Part shown: in pieces, positions 44,117 to 54,184 of the stretch | Layout: each line of letters begins with the position of its first letter | Position numbering within the stretch: the first letter of the stretch is position 1 | NCBI GenBank assembly: GCA_019057865.1 | Contig: JAHLWP010000005.1 | Coordinates: 62,001 to 126,000 of the forward strand | Direction of reading: 5' to 3' | From: Promethearchaeota archaeon | GTDB taxonomy: Archaea; Asgardarchaeota; Lokiarchaeia; Sigyniarchaeales; SOKP01 | DNA length: 64,000 nt | Position numbers and translations under genes: made by a program | Notes under the pieces: generated by a model | What the model saw: the letters and a program-made list of their open reading frames with translations, nothing else | Databases searched by the model: none | Told to the model about the DNA's origin: nothing

Positions 44117-44707
44117 TTATTTTTTAAATAAATCAGAAGGTCTGATAAGATGAGGTTCCTCTTCCTCTTCTTTCTTCTTTTTATCTTTTTTCTTACCAGG
44201 TACATGTCCATAAACCTCAGTTGCGGGTGTTGGTGCAGGGGCTGGTGGTGTTGATGACATCGTTGTTGCAATAGGAGGTGTAATACTTATGCCTGCAGTT
44301 ATAGGTTCTGGTTGTTGACCTACACTTATTTTTTGATGCATTATAGGTGCTATACTAGTACCTTTCAATCCTTTTAATTCAGTTAATACTTTTTCTAAAT
44401 TCATTGATTGTACGCTTTTATTCATAGTATCCATAATTTCTTTTAAAGATTTTGATGTTTCTCTCAAACCCTTTGGACTAATTCCTGCAAGTAAAGAATC
44501 CAGATTTGCACTTATGCTTTCATTTAGCTCTTTTAAGGAATCTATAACTGTATTCCAATGTTTATTCATTTGGGATTCGATAACGCCAATCATTTTGATT
44601 GTCTGGTTCATAAAATCAACATGACTAGCATAGCGTTCTTCATCCTTCGCCCGAAGGTCAGATATCAGCATTATTAACTTTCTTAGAGCTTCTTTTTCTT
44701 CACTCAT
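44117..44707 (-). CDS. Coiled-coil protein with proline-rich linker and charged tail
   Basis: 196 residues. The first 120 are helical with hydrophobic heptads (EALRKLIMLISDLRAKDEERYASHVDFMNQ), followed by a Pro/Thr/Ala-rich linker and a KKKDKKKKEEEEEP segment ending in HLIRPSDLFKK. No catalytic motif or membrane helix is seen. The short tail after the charged run may be a binding peptide. Function is unknown; it is convergent with the dehydratase-like gene. Confidence 0.65.
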   Translation of the reverse strand: MSEEKEALRKLIMLISDLRAKDEERYASHVDFMNQTIKMIGVIESQMNKHWNTVIDSLKELNESISANLDSLLAGISPKGLRETSKSLKEIMDTMNKSVQSMNLEKVLTELKGLKGTSIAPIMHQKISVGQQPEPITAGISITPPIATTMSSTPPAPAPTPATEVYGHVPGKKKDKKKKEEEEEPHLIRPSDLFKK

Positions 44708-44843
44708 TTTTAGGGAATTTTCTTTTTATTTTTCTTTATTATAATTATGATTACATAAAAATTTATATATATTTATTTTATAAGGAAAAGAATATAAACT
44801 ATATTTATCAAGATAATAAATTTGAATTAGGCGCAATATAAGA

Positions 44844-46334
44844 ATGCTTTTTAAAGAATTTGAATGGCCTAAAAATCCAAAAATTTATGAAATTAACACT
44901 TGGCCATGGCTTAAGTATTTATCAGAAACTTATAATATTTCCATTAATTTGAAGAATATTCCTAACGAAGTATTTAATCAAGAAATAAAATTTTTTGATG
45001 CTATTTGGCTAATGGGAGTATGGGAACGTAGTCCTGCTGGAAGGAGAATTGCTCTTGAGCGTCAAGATTTACAGAACGAATATCATAAAGTTTTACATGA
45101 TTTTGGTGAAAATGATGTTGTAGGATCACCTTATTCTGTTTATTATTATCATATTGATGCTAATCTTGGTGGGATTGATGGTTTAACTGAGTTTCGTAAA
45201 CAATTGCAAGAACATAGCATCCGTTTAATATTGGATTATGTTCCTAATCACGTTTCTATTGATCATCTCTGGATTTTAGAAAAATCAGATGTTTTTATTA
45301 CTGGAACTTTAGAGGATCTAATGACTAAGCCGAATGGATTTTTTTCTGTAGGGGAAATAGTGTATGCTAATGGTCGAGATCCTTATTTTGACCCATGGAC
45401 AGATACTGTCCAGATTAATGCATTTTCTCTTGAAGCTCGTAAAAAAGCAATCAATACGTTATTGAGTATCGCTGAATTATGTGATGGTGTTCGTTGTGAT
45501 ATGGCAATGCTTATGACTAATAATGTATTTAAAAAGACTTGGGGTGAAAAAGCTGGAACTCCACTTGAAAAAGAATTTTGGAAGGAAGTCATTCCGGCAG
45601 TAAAACAAAAGTTTCCAAATTTCTTATTTATAGCAGAGGTGTATTGGGATATGGAATGGGACCTTATACAACAAGGGTTTGATTATTGCTATGATAAAAA
45701 ACTCTATGACAGGTTAGCTCATGAGACCATAAACACAGTTAGAGAACATCTCAAAGCAGAATGGGATTATCAGAGTAAATTAGTTCGATTCATAGAAAAT
45801 CATGATGAGCCTAGAGCTATAGAAAAGTTTGGAGAAGAACGATCAAAGGCGGCAGCTATTATAGCATTAAATTTGCCAGGAGCAAGATTAATATATGAAG
45901 GTCAAACTCGTGGTTATAAAATAAAATTACCTGTTCAATTAGGAAGGAGGTCATTCGAAGAAGAAAATGCAAAGCTTCTTGAATTTTACCAAAATTTATT
46001 AAATATCATACCTGGAAGAGAATTTGAAAAAGCAAATTGGTCCCTCTGTAAAGTTGAACCTGTTATTATTGATGACCCCTCTTATCAAAATATAATTTCT
46101 TATCTCTGTTGGTATAACGATATTTTTCGACTTATTGTGGTTAACTATAGTCCATTTCATGTAAAAGCACATATCAGACTTAAGCAAATAGAATTTAACA
46201 TTGAGAATTGGAATTTTACAGATTTACTTCATCAGAAAACTTATAGTTATAAAGGGGAAGACTTAGATGAATTTGGCTTATATATAGATTTAAACCCCTG
46301 GAATGGTCATATCTTTGATATCAAAAGAGAGTAA
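44844..46334 (+). CDS. GH13-family alpha-amylase-like enzyme
   Basis: 496 residues with the four GH13 regions in order: DYVPNH (131-136), GVRCD with nucleophile Asp219, FIAEVYW with acid Glu265, and ENHDEPRA with Asp321. The (beta/alpha)8 barrel is followed by a short beta domain (FRLIVVNYSPFHVKAHIRL). No signal peptide is present, so it acts inside the cell on glucan or a glucosyl compound. The start is consistent with a TATA box at 44761-44771 or 44798-44807. It is convergent with glmS. Confidence 0.87.
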   Translation: MLFKEFEWPKNPKIYEINTWPWLKYLSETYNISINLKNIPNEVFNQEIKFFDAIWLMGVWERSPAGRRIALERQDLQNEYHKVLHDFGENDVVGSPYSVYYYHIDANLGGIDGLTEFRKQLQEHSIRLILDYVPNHVSIDHLWILEKSDVFITGTLEDLMTKPNGFFSVGEIVYANGRDPYFDPWTDTVQINAFSLEARKKAINTLLSIAELCDGVRCDMAMLMTNNVFKKTWGEKAGTPLEKEFWKEVIPAVKQKFPNFLFIAEVYWDMEWDLIQQGFDYCYDKKLYDRLAHETINTVREHLKAEWDYQSKLVRFIENHDEPRAIEKFGEERSKAAAIIALNLPGARLIYEGQTRGYKIKLPVQLGRRSFEEENAKLLEFYQNLLNIIPGREFEKANWSLCKVEPVIIDDPSYQNIISYLCWYNDIFRLIVVNYSPFHVKAHIRLKQIEFNIENWNFTDLLHQKTYSYKGEDLDEFGLYIDLNPWNGHIFDIKRE

Positions 46335-46343
46335 TACTTATTA

Positions 46344-48194
46344 TTAATGTACAGTTACTGTTTTACTTAAGTTCAATGGTTTATCAGGATCTAGTCCGTG
46401 AGATAAAGCGGTATAATAAGCCAATAACTGTAAAGCAGGGATAAAAGTTATTGGGCTAAAGAGATTATGGTATTTATCTCCTGGTTGTGGAATTCGAATT
46501 GTTAGGTCACTCAATTCTGTTATTTTTTCATCACTTTCTACAACTAATGAAATGATTTTACCTCCCCTTGCCTTAAATTCCATAACATTACCTATTAATC
46601 TTTCATAAGTTTCATCGGGTGGTGCAATAAATATTATTGGAAAACCATCTCTAACGAGAGATATTGGTCCATGTTTTGCATGAGCCGCCGAATAGCCTTC
46701 TATGAAGCGACATGCTATTTCTTTTAATTTTAGTCCCCCTTCTTTAGCAGTAGCAATAGATATACCTCGTGCCAAAAAAAAGAAGTTGTGTTCTTTGTCT
46801 AAATATCTAATAATTTTTTTTACAGAATCTACTTTAGTTTCCAGAAATTCTTCTATTATTGATGGAGTTGAGTTTAATGCTTCATAATATTTTTTTATCT
46901 CCTCAAATAATTCTATTTTTCGTAATTTGGCTATTTCTAAGCCAATCAATGCTAAAGTTAATACTTGAGTACAATAAGTTTTTGTAGCAGCAACCCCGAT
47001 TTCAGGTCCGGCACGAGTAACAATCACATGATCTGAGTATCTAGTAATAGTTGATCCTACAACATTCGTTATTGATAATATTTTTACACCTTTCTTTCTT
47101 TTTGCCCACCGAATTGCATCAATTGTATCTATAGTTTCTCCAGATTGAGAGAGTGCAATAACTACGGAATTTTCTCTTAAACATTCTGCTAATTCGTTCT
47201 TAAATTCAGAACATTCAACTGCGTGAATATATTTTCCCAAAAATTTAGTAATAATGTATTTCCCAGCTAATGAAGCATAAAATGATGTACCGGCTGCTGT
47301 GATATAAATATTACTTGCTGACCATAACTCATTAGCAAAATTTATTATTTGATCTTTATGAATCTTCATAGTGCGCCTAAGTGCCATGGGTTCTTCATAA
47401 ATCTCTTTTAACATAAAATGTTCATACCCTCCTTTTTCAGCAGCATCAATACTCCATTCAATCTCTTGTATTTCTTTTTCAATTCTTGTATCATCATTAA
47501 TATTAAAGAATGAAACTTTTCCAGCTTCTAATTTAGCCAATTCATCATCATCCATAATGTAACAATACCTTGTTAAGGGTAGAAAAGCTGGAATATCTGA
47601 AGCACAATAAGTTGCTCGATCTTGATCAATTCCAATAACTAAGGGAGATCCTTTTCGAGCAACAAATATTAAATCCGGACTTTTAGCATAACAAATAGCT
47701 ATTGCATAAGCTCCGCGGCATCGTTTTAAAGCGCGAATAACAGCATCTTTAAAATTTAATCCATCTTTTATAAAATCTTCAATTAAATGTGGAATTATCT
47801 CGGTATCTGTGTCAGATTTAAAGATATGGCCTTTGCCAGTTAATTCTTTTCTCAATTCTATAAAATTATCTATTATTCCATTATGAACAATAGCTATTTC
47901 TCCCGAACAATCTAAATGTGGATGACTATTATTTTTCGTAGGTGCGCCATGAGTTGCCCATCTTGTATGAGCAAGTGCAAGTTTAGAACCATTTGGAAAA
48001 TCTTTTAAATTTATTTTTTTCTGAATCTCATCAATTCTACCAGATTCTTTCTTAACATATAATTTGGAATTATATTGAGTAACTATTCCACAAGAATCAT
48101 AACCTCGATATTCTAAACGTTTAATACCTTCAAAAGCAATTTTTCCAACCGATATATCTTTTTGATTTGTGATTACACCAAATATCCCACACAT
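46344..48194 (-). CDS. glmS: Glutamine-fructose-6-phosphate aminotransferase (isomerising)
   Basis: 616 residues, the standard length. The N-terminal nucleophile is Cys2 (MCGIFGVI), with HTRWATHGAPTKNNSHPH and HNGIIDNFIELR. Two SIS domains follow, with TAAGTSFYASLAGKY, SQSGETIDTIDAI and the KLKEI...GYSAAHAKHGP signature. It ends SKTVTVH, close to the conserved SVTVE end. It makes glucosamine-6-phosphate. It is divergent from the nagB-like gene and near glmM. Confidence 0.95.
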   Translation of the reverse strand: MCGIFGVITNQKDISVGKIAFEGIKRLEYRGYDSCGIVTQYNSKLYVKKESGRIDEIQKKINLKDFPNGSKLALAHTRWATHGAPTKNNSHPHLDCSGEIAIVHNGIIDNFIELRKELTGKGHIFKSDTDTEIIPHLIEDFIKDGLNFKDAVIRALKRCRGAYAIAICYAKSPDLIFVARKGSPLVIGIDQDRATYCASDIPAFLPLTRYCYIMDDDELAKLEAGKVSFFNINDDTRIEKEIQEIEWSIDAAEKGGYEHFMLKEIYEEPMALRRTMKIHKDQIINFANELWSASNIYITAAGTSFYASLAGKYIITKFLGKYIHAVECSEFKNELAECLRENSVVIALSQSGETIDTIDAIRWAKRKKGVKILSITNVVGSTITRYSDHVIVTRAGPEIGVAATKTYCTQVLTLALIGLEIAKLRKIELFEEIKKYYEALNSTPSIIEEFLETKVDSVKKIIRYLDKEHNFFFLARGISIATAKEGGLKLKEIACRFIEGYSAAHAKHGPISLVRDGFPIIFIAPPDETYERLIGNVMEFKARGGKIISLVVESDEKITELSDLTIRIPQPGDKYHNLFSPITFIPALQLLAYYTALSHGLDPDKPLNLSKTVTVH

Positions 48195-48407
48195 AGTAAA
48201 AAGATAATTTTTTTTGTTTAAAAATAAAAAAGAATCAAAATTATATTAACATTACTAAATATATAATAACATAATTAATGTAGATAATATATATAGTAGC
48301 TAATTTAATTCTTTTTATTGATATAACTAATATAATTAAGTTTTTAAAGAAATGACTCTTTTTAGTTTTGAAAAAACATTCAATTTTAGGTTTTAAATGA
48401 GATAATA

Positions 48408-49367
48408 ATGACCATAAAGGTATTAATCACTAAGAATTTTAACCATATGAGTGAAGTAGCAGCTAATATAGTCAAAGAAGAAATTATAAAAGTATTAAAA
48501 AATAAAAAGGAATTTGTTTTGGGATTAGCTACAGGAAATTCACCTACAGGATTGTATAAAAATTTAGCAAAAATGATGAATAATGGTGAGATTGACAGCT
48601 CTAAAATACGGAGTTTTAACCTTGATGAATATGTGGGACTTCCAGGTGAAAATGTTCAACAACGCACAATACATCCAGAGAGTTATTCTTATTTTATGAT
48701 ACAAGAATTATTTGGACTTCTTAATAAGAAATTTATCGAAACATCTGTACCTTTTGGTTGTTTAATTGATCAAAAAAGGTTTATTAAAGAGCTTAAGGCC
48801 CATCCTGATGATTGGAGTGAACTGGGGGTTGATGCGGGTAAATCAATTGTAATTAAAGATAATGCTGCTTCAGAATACTTACGATGGGTTCGAAAGACAG
48901 TTCAAGAAGAATATATTCAGAAAATTGAGAATGCTGGAGGTATAGATTTACAGATTATAGGGGTTGGAGGGCGTGGACATGTAGCATTTCATGAATCTGG
49001 AATCCCTTTTGAAGGTAGTAAAGTCTTAATAGTAAAACTTGATGAAAATACTATGACTAATGCCCTAACTGATGGACATTTTCCCTCAAAAGAAGAATCG
49101 CCATGGTATGCAATCAGTATGGGTGCTGAATTAGTTTATAGAGCAAAAACAGTTTTACTTTTAGCTAATGGAGAACGAAAGATGGATCCCATTACTAAAT
49201 CATTATTAAATGACCCAACTCCAGAAGTACCTATATCCTATGGTCAAATCTACTCAGAAAAGGGTGGCAATTTAATTTATGTAATTGATAAAATTGCGGG
49301 TAAAAAACTTCTTGCAAATAAAATGCTGCTAGAGGAAAAGGGTATAGAAATTCAAAACTTAGAATAA
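48408..49367 (+). CDS. NagB-family glucosamine-6-phosphate deaminase-like protein with altered active site
   Basis: 319 residues, longer than the usual 240-270. Family features are GLATGNSPTGLY (39-50) and NLDEYVGL with Asp73. The active-site loop reads GVGGRGHVAFHESG (185-198), where the usual GxGxDGHxxFNEPG has Asp changed to Arg189; His191 and Glu196 are kept. An insertion of about 50 residues (near 130-178) contains a short helix. The deaminase reaction opposes GlmS, encoded divergently. With the Asp missing the activity may differ. Confidence 0.8.
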   Translation: MTIKVLITKNFNHMSEVAANIVKEEIIKVLKNKKEFVLGLATGNSPTGLYKNLAKMMNNGEIDSSKIRSFNLDEYVGLPGENVQQRTIHPESYSYFMIQELFGLLNKKFIETSVPFGCLIDQKRFIKELKAHPDDWSELGVDAGKSIVIKDNAASEYLRWVRKTVQEEYIQKIENAGGIDLQIIGVGGRGHVAFHESGIPFEGSKVLIVKLDENTMTNALTDGHFPSKEESPWYAISMGAELVYRAKTVLLLANGERKMDPITKSLLNDPTPEVPISYGQIYSEKGGNLIYVIDKIAGKKLLANKMLLEEKGIEIQNLE

Positions 49368-49378
49368 ATTTATTTAGA

Positions 49379-50827
49379 TTAAAGATAAATTAAATTTAAT
49401 TTTTCCATCCTTTCTTTAGCTAGTTCATTAATTTTTTTTGTGGATTCCAAATCAACACTTGATTCACCCGAAATTCTTAAATATGGACTTGTACCTGAGC
49501 GTCTTATTAAAATCCATCCATCATTAAAATCAAATCTTACACCATCCATTTTATTAATATTCTCCAATTTTTTTCCTTGAGAGCCTAATAATTCCTGTAT
49601 TTCATCAATAATTTTTTGATTAATCTCATCAGTAAAAGGGATATCCTTCTTTAATTTAAAGTTGCTTCTGTAATAAGGATATTCGGGGATATCTTTCAAC
49701 AATTCTCTTAATTCTTTTCCAGTTTCAGCTTTCATTCTTAAGACTTTTGCAATAGTCGCTATGGAATCTGGGCCTAAGTGTGTGCTTGGCCATATATACG
49801 TTCCCGACGTTTCTCCCCCCAAAAATCCATTATATTCTTTTAGTGCTTGGGCAACTTTTATATCCCCAACTTCAGTATAAATCACTTTACAATCAAAAGG
49901 TTTTAAGGCATCTGCTAATAAACGGGATGAGTTTACTGCTGTTGTAACTATTCTATTTTCTTTAGGTATCTTTTCTTTATTTCGATTTAAATAATCAACT
50001 GCCATTAATGCTAAAAGACGGATTGGATCCACTATATCTCCTCCCTCATCTATAAAAACAACTCTATCTGCATCTCCATCAAGAGCAATTCCAATTTCCC
50101 CTTTTTCGGAAATATTTATGTATTTAGATAATTGAGTCAGATTTTCTTTACTCGGTTCACTAAGTCTTCCAGGGAATGAACCATCCATATTTCCGTTTAT
50201 AATAAACATTGAACAATTGTAAATATGAAGTAATTTAGGAACTATCTCACAGCTAGCCCCATTTCCAGGATCAACAATAACATTTAATGAACTTCCATCA
50301 AACATTACACGATTAATTACGTCCTTAATATGTATATCGTTAATATCATCAATTGTTGTAACCTTTCCAACGCCATCCCATTCAATTTTTATAAAGTCTT
50401 TCTCATTATAGATTCGCTCAATATCTTCTTCTTGTTCTTCAATATATCCCATTCCAGATGGGTTCCAGAATTTTAACCCAATATATTCTGGAGTATTATG
50501 GGATGCTGTAATCATTACTCCAGCATCAGCTCTTAGAAATTTTAAAGACATAGCTAATGTGGGGGTTGGAACAATCCCTATATTCTTTACATTACATCCT
50601 GTGCTGATTACTCCTGAAATAAATGCGTATTCAATGGGTAAAGCTGGTATACGAATATCTTTCGCAATAACTACAACTGCATCCCCTTTTAGATATGTAC
50701 CTAATGCAAGACCAACATCTAAAGCCATTTGAGGTGTTAGCATAATCTCAGTATTATCATAATTACTAAAAACCCGTCTAATTCCAGAGGTACCAAAAAT
50801 TGGTATTTTTGGACTCAATAAAATCAA
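49379..50827 (-). CDS. glmM: Phosphoglucosamine mutase / phosphohexomutase
   Basis: 482 residues with all catalytic loops: IFGTSGIRR near the start, TASHNTPEYIG with phospho-Ser109, metal loop DGDADR (250-255), sugar loop GGETSG (337-342), and phosphate loop RRSGTSPYLRISGE (442 onwards). Placement beside glmS and the nagB-like gene favours glucosamine-6-P to glucosamine-1-P, but archaeal members can also use mannose or glucose. It is convergent with nagB and gives a reference for the degenerate paralogue at 11870. Confidence 0.88.
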   Translation of the reverse strand: MILLSPKIPIFGTSGIRRVFSNYDNTEIMLTPQMALDVGLALGTYLKGDAVVVIAKDIRIPALPIEYAFISGVISTGCNVKNIGIVPTPTLAMSLKFLRADAGVMITASHNTPEYIGLKFWNPSGMGYIEEQEEDIERIYNEKDFIKIEWDGVGKVTTIDDINDIHIKDVINRVMFDGSSLNVIVDPGNGASCEIVPKLLHIYNCSMFIINGNMDGSFPGRLSEPSKENLTQLSKYINISEKGEIGIALDGDADRVVFIDEGGDIVDPIRLLALMAVDYLNRNKEKIPKENRIVTTAVNSSRLLADALKPFDCKVIYTEVGDIKVAQALKEYNGFLGGETSGTYIWPSTHLGPDSIATIAKVLRMKAETGKELRELLKDIPEYPYYRSNFKLKKDIPFTDEINQKIIDEIQELLGSQGKKLENINKMDGVRFDFNDGWILIRRSGTSPYLRISGESSVDLESTKKINELAKERMEKLNLIYL

Positions 50828-50927
50828 TCCTCATTTACTATTAAAATTAAATTAATAAAGAATATTTTAGTTTATATACAGCAATTGAATATAAGATAAA
50901 GAAGGATTATTGCTTTTTATATTTAAT

Positions 50928-50952
50928 TTCTGATTTTTTTCATAAATCAGAA
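50928..50952. promoter_or_regulatory. Perfect 9-bp inverted repeat between glmM and the orphan gene
   Basis: TTCTGATTT (50928-50936) and AAATCAGAA (50944-50952) form a 9-bp stem with a 7-nt loop, in the divergent region about 100-125 bp before the glmM start and 155 bp before 51108. It could be an operator. It is too far from any gene end to be a terminator. Confidence 0.35.
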
Positions 50953-51107
50953 TATCTAATTAGGCTAGTTCAATAAAATAAGCACTAAAATAAATTTTAA
51001 ATTTAAAATGCTTATATTCGATTAGAAAAGGAAAAGTATTAATTTTTTTAAAGATACTCTTTAAATAAGAAAAAACAAAGTTATCGCAACACTATTCCTA
51101 ATATAAA

Positions 51108-52586
51108 ATGATATTTCAAGGCTTATTTAACATTTTAGACTTATACTTTAATGATATTGATCTTTTTTACAATAATATTGATAAATATTTTTTTAATAAA
51201 ATTGACAATTCTTTTAGTGATTATAAAATTGTAGAAGGTAATTTAAACCAAGCTCTCGAAGATCTCACTTCATTTCTCATAAAAGAATTTATTGAATTAG
51301 GTTTTGAACAAATAGAGATTGAAAATGAATTTTTGGATCCTTTTTTAGAAATAAGAAAAGAAGACAAAGAAAATTTAACTAGTATTAGAGATCTTTATGA
51401 AAAAAAAGTAGCTCCAATAGTTTATGAGATTCTTTTAGAAAAAATCGTTGATTATCTTGTGGATATAAAAGTAACACCTCTTATGTTAAAAGCTAAGTCA
51501 AAAGGATTTCTAACAATTGAAATTATTATGGAATTGAGAAATTTAAAAGATATCCTTAAACGTTCACCTGAAAAAATGGAGAATTTAAGAAAATACATTC
51601 AAATCAGAGAAAAAATTATTGCTAAACTTAGGGAAGAAAAAAAAAAAATAGAAAGTTTAGAAGATTTAGAAAATCCTCAAGATAAACTCCAATTAATGTA
51701 TTTAATTTATAGAATAATTGATTTTTTTCATTTACAAAAAAGATTTGACTTTTCTCACATTAAAGAATATCTTAAAAATAATGTAGATGAATGGTTAATT
51801 GATGTCCCTTTAATTACTCTAAAAAATCCTGATATATATTTCTGCGGTATTTACCTAGCTAAACAATTCAATGTTGATCTTGATAAGGAAAAAGTAAATC
51901 AGTTTTTGTTAAAATTATATGAAGAAGCTGTAGATGAATATGAAGTACCCCTTATTGAAGCTACAGATGGAGTATATTATTACCTTAAATCTACAGATTT
52001 AATGGAACTATGGTTAAACAAAGATCAAATTAATAATATTATATTTATAGACCCCAAATATTTCCAATCTAATTATTTGAAAGATTTTGAAACCTCACAA
52101 TTGGTCGTAATCTTAAAACTCTATAAATATCTGGAAGCTAAATTATTAGATCACGATATAAAAGCTATAACTGATGAAATAGAATTACGTGTCACTTCTG
52201 AAGGGATAAAACAATTCAGAGATGGTTTTATATCTTCTGAAGCTACTTATTATGTTTTATTTTGTAATTATATGAGAAACACCCTTGAAAAACTGAAGGA
52301 TTATGCTCTTTTAGATAATATTGTTTCAAGAATTTATAGAAATCTAGAACTAATAGATTTCTCAGTAGATACAAATTATGATTTGGTAAGTGAATTATTT
52401 TACTCAGTTGAGAGTTTAAAATTATTTAATTGTATAGAAACCAAACAAATGATAATTCATCTTGCTAAATTTCTATTTCCACAAGAAATTGTTAAGAAGA
52501 TATCAAGTAGTGAAGAAATAATTTGTACTACAGCAAGATTTAGGCATTTGAAAGTAAATAAGATAACAGGAGAGACTATTTATTAA
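51108..52586 (+). CDS. Unrecognised helical protein
   Basis: 492 residues, mostly helical. The first 220 are charged helices, including KYIQIREKIIAKLREEKKKIESL. The second half (about 230-480) has repeated helix pairs with aromatic and acidic turns (DIYFCGIYLAKQF, ATDGVYYYLKSTDLMEL, SSEATYYVLFCNYM, DYDLVSELFYSVESLKLF). This is loosely reminiscent of the alpha/alpha-toroid fold of prenyltransferase beta subunits, though no zinc ligands can be assigned. No signal or membrane segment is seen. Function is unknown. Confidence 0.65.
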   Translation: MIFQGLFNILDLYFNDIDLFYNNIDKYFFNKIDNSFSDYKIVEGNLNQALEDLTSFLIKEFIELGFEQIEIENEFLDPFLEIRKEDKENLTSIRDLYEKKVAPIVYEILLEKIVDYLVDIKVTPLMLKAKSKGFLTIEIIMELRNLKDILKRSPEKMENLRKYIQIREKIIAKLREEKKKIESLEDLENPQDKLQLMYLIYRIIDFFHLQKRFDFSHIKEYLKNNVDEWLIDVPLITLKNPDIYFCGIYLAKQFNVDLDKEKVNQFLLKLYEEAVDEYEVPLIEATDGVYYYLKSTDLMELWLNKDQINNIIFIDPKYFQSNYLKDFETSQLVVILKLYKYLEAKLLDHDIKAITDEIELRVTSEGIKQFRDGFISSEATYYVLFCNYMRNTLEKLKDYALLDNIVSRIYRNLELIDFSVDTNYDLVSELFYSVESLKLFNCIETKQMIIHLAKFLFPQEIVKKISSSEEIICTTARFRHLKVNKITGETIY

Positions 52587-52705
52587 TTAAAGATCACACA
52601 TGAAATCTTCTTGAAAAAAATATAGTAAACTTCTTTTAGAAAATAATAATTTTAAATTAAATCTAATCATTTAAGTAAGATAATAATAAGACCAATTGAT
52701 TACTC

Positions 52706-54184
52706 ATGGATTTTAAAAATTTTGAACTTATTTATAAAGAAAATAGACATGAAATTAAAGATAAGCAAGCAATAGAATCAAAATTAAACGAAATTGTAGG
52801 AGAAAGTAATGTTTCAACAAAAGATATTGATATATTGGCTTATACTAAGGATACTACGCTTCTAACATTCAATTGGACAATCGAAGGAAAAATAGCAGGA
52901 TTGCCAGATTTCATAACGTGGCCAGAAACTGTTGATCATATATCTGAAATTTTAAGGCTTGCAAATAAAGAAAAGATCCCAATTATACCTTTTGCTGAAG
53001 GATCTGGAGTGGTGGGAGGAGCAATACCCATTCATGGTGGAATTATTATTGATATGAAAAAATTTAATAAAATTCTTGATATAAATGATAAGAATTTAAC
53101 GGTAACAGCTCAAACTGGTATTAATGGTATGAATTTAGAACGGTATTTAAATGCTAAAGGTTATACTGCTGGTCATATACCCCAATCTCTCTATATTTCC
53201 TCTTTAGGTGGATGGATTGCACACCGTGCGGCGGGTCAATTCAGTACAAAATATGGAAAGATTGAAGATATTGTTTTAGGAATGGAAGTTATTTTACCTC
53301 AAGGAGAAATTATTAATCTTAAAACAATTCCCAGAGCCTCAACAGGACCTCAACTTGATAAATTATTTATTGGTGGAGAAGGTACGCTAGGAATAATTAC
53401 TAAAGCAACATTAAAAATTTGGCCTTATCCTGAAAAACGAGCTTTAATATCGTATGCTTTTCCTACAATTGAAAATTCATTTGAAGCAATAAGACAAATC
53501 TTAAGAGTTCAAATTTATCCCGCAGTTATAAGAATCTATGATCAATTTGAAACTGAAAGACATTTTCCAGATGTTGAACAAGCAAAAGATAAAGTTATGG
53601 TTATATTTGTATGCGAAGGAAATTCAAAACTCGTTGATTTAGAAGAATCGATTACTAGGGAAAAATGTGAAAATATATTAGGCGTAGATTGCGGTGAACA
53701 TCCAGTAGAACATTGGTTTGAAACTAGATTTAGAGTAACAGAGACGTCTATGCTGCCTACATATAAAATTGTATTTGATACTCTTGAAGTAGCTTCTTTA
53801 TGGGAAAATGCCCCAGATATTTATCATTCTGTTTTAGAAGCAATGGATAAAGTAAAAGGAAATTTAATGATCACTGCTCATATTTCACATTTTTATCCAA
53901 ATGGAGTAGGTATTTACTTTTCATTTGGCGGAGTACCACAGAAAGGAAAAACTGATTTAGAATTTTATCAAGAATGTTGGGATACTACAATTAAAGCTGT
54001 ATTGGATGGTGGTGGTTCAATTGCCCATCATCATGGAATAGGGATTAATAGAGCACATTGGATGGATGATGAATGGGGAAAATCAATGAAGGTAATGAGA
54101 GATATTAAAAATTTACTTGATCCTAACAATATACTCAATCCCGGTAAAATTTATGTGAATACTTGGAAAAGAGGTGAAAATTAA
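52706..54184 (+). CDS. FAD-linked oxidase, alkylglycerone-phosphate synthase/GlcD-like
   Basis: 492 residues. The FAD-binding PCMH region starts at LPDFITWPETVDHISEILRLA, with IPFAEGSGVVGGAIP and the diagnostic SSLGGWIAHRAAGQFSTKYGKIEDIVLGMEVILPQG, split across the pyrophosphate loop. The C-terminal motif GGSIAHHHGIGINR has three consecutive histidines as in AGPS, whereas GlcD/lactate dehydrogenases have a single His (GEHGIG). The next gene, one-base overlap, encodes a CCG-type Fe-S protein as in glycolate oxidase. It may therefore oxidise a glycerol-phosphate-like substrate, or act in ether-lipid chemistry. Confidence 0.75.
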   Translation: MDFKNFELIYKENRHEIKDKQAIESKLNEIVGESNVSTKDIDILAYTKDTTLLTFNWTIEGKIAGLPDFITWPETVDHISEILRLANKEKIPIIPFAEGSGVVGGAIPIHGGIIIDMKKFNKILDINDKNLTVTAQTGINGMNLERYLNAKGYTAGHIPQSLYISSLGGWIAHRAAGQFSTKYGKIEDIVLGMEVILPQGEIINLKTIPRASTGPQLDKLFIGGEGTLGIITKATLKIWPYPEKRALISYAFPTIENSFEAIRQILRVQIYPAVIRIYDQFETERHFPDVEQAKDKVMVIFVCEGNSKLVDLEESITREKCENILGVDCGEHPVEHWFETRFRVTETSMLPTYKIVFDTLEVASLWENAPDIYHSVLEAMDKVKGNLMITAHISHFYPNGVGIYFSFGGVPQKGKTDLEFYQECWDTTIKAVLDGGGSIAHHHGIGINRAHWMDDEWGKSMKVMRDIKNLLDPNNILNPGKIYVNTWKRGEN

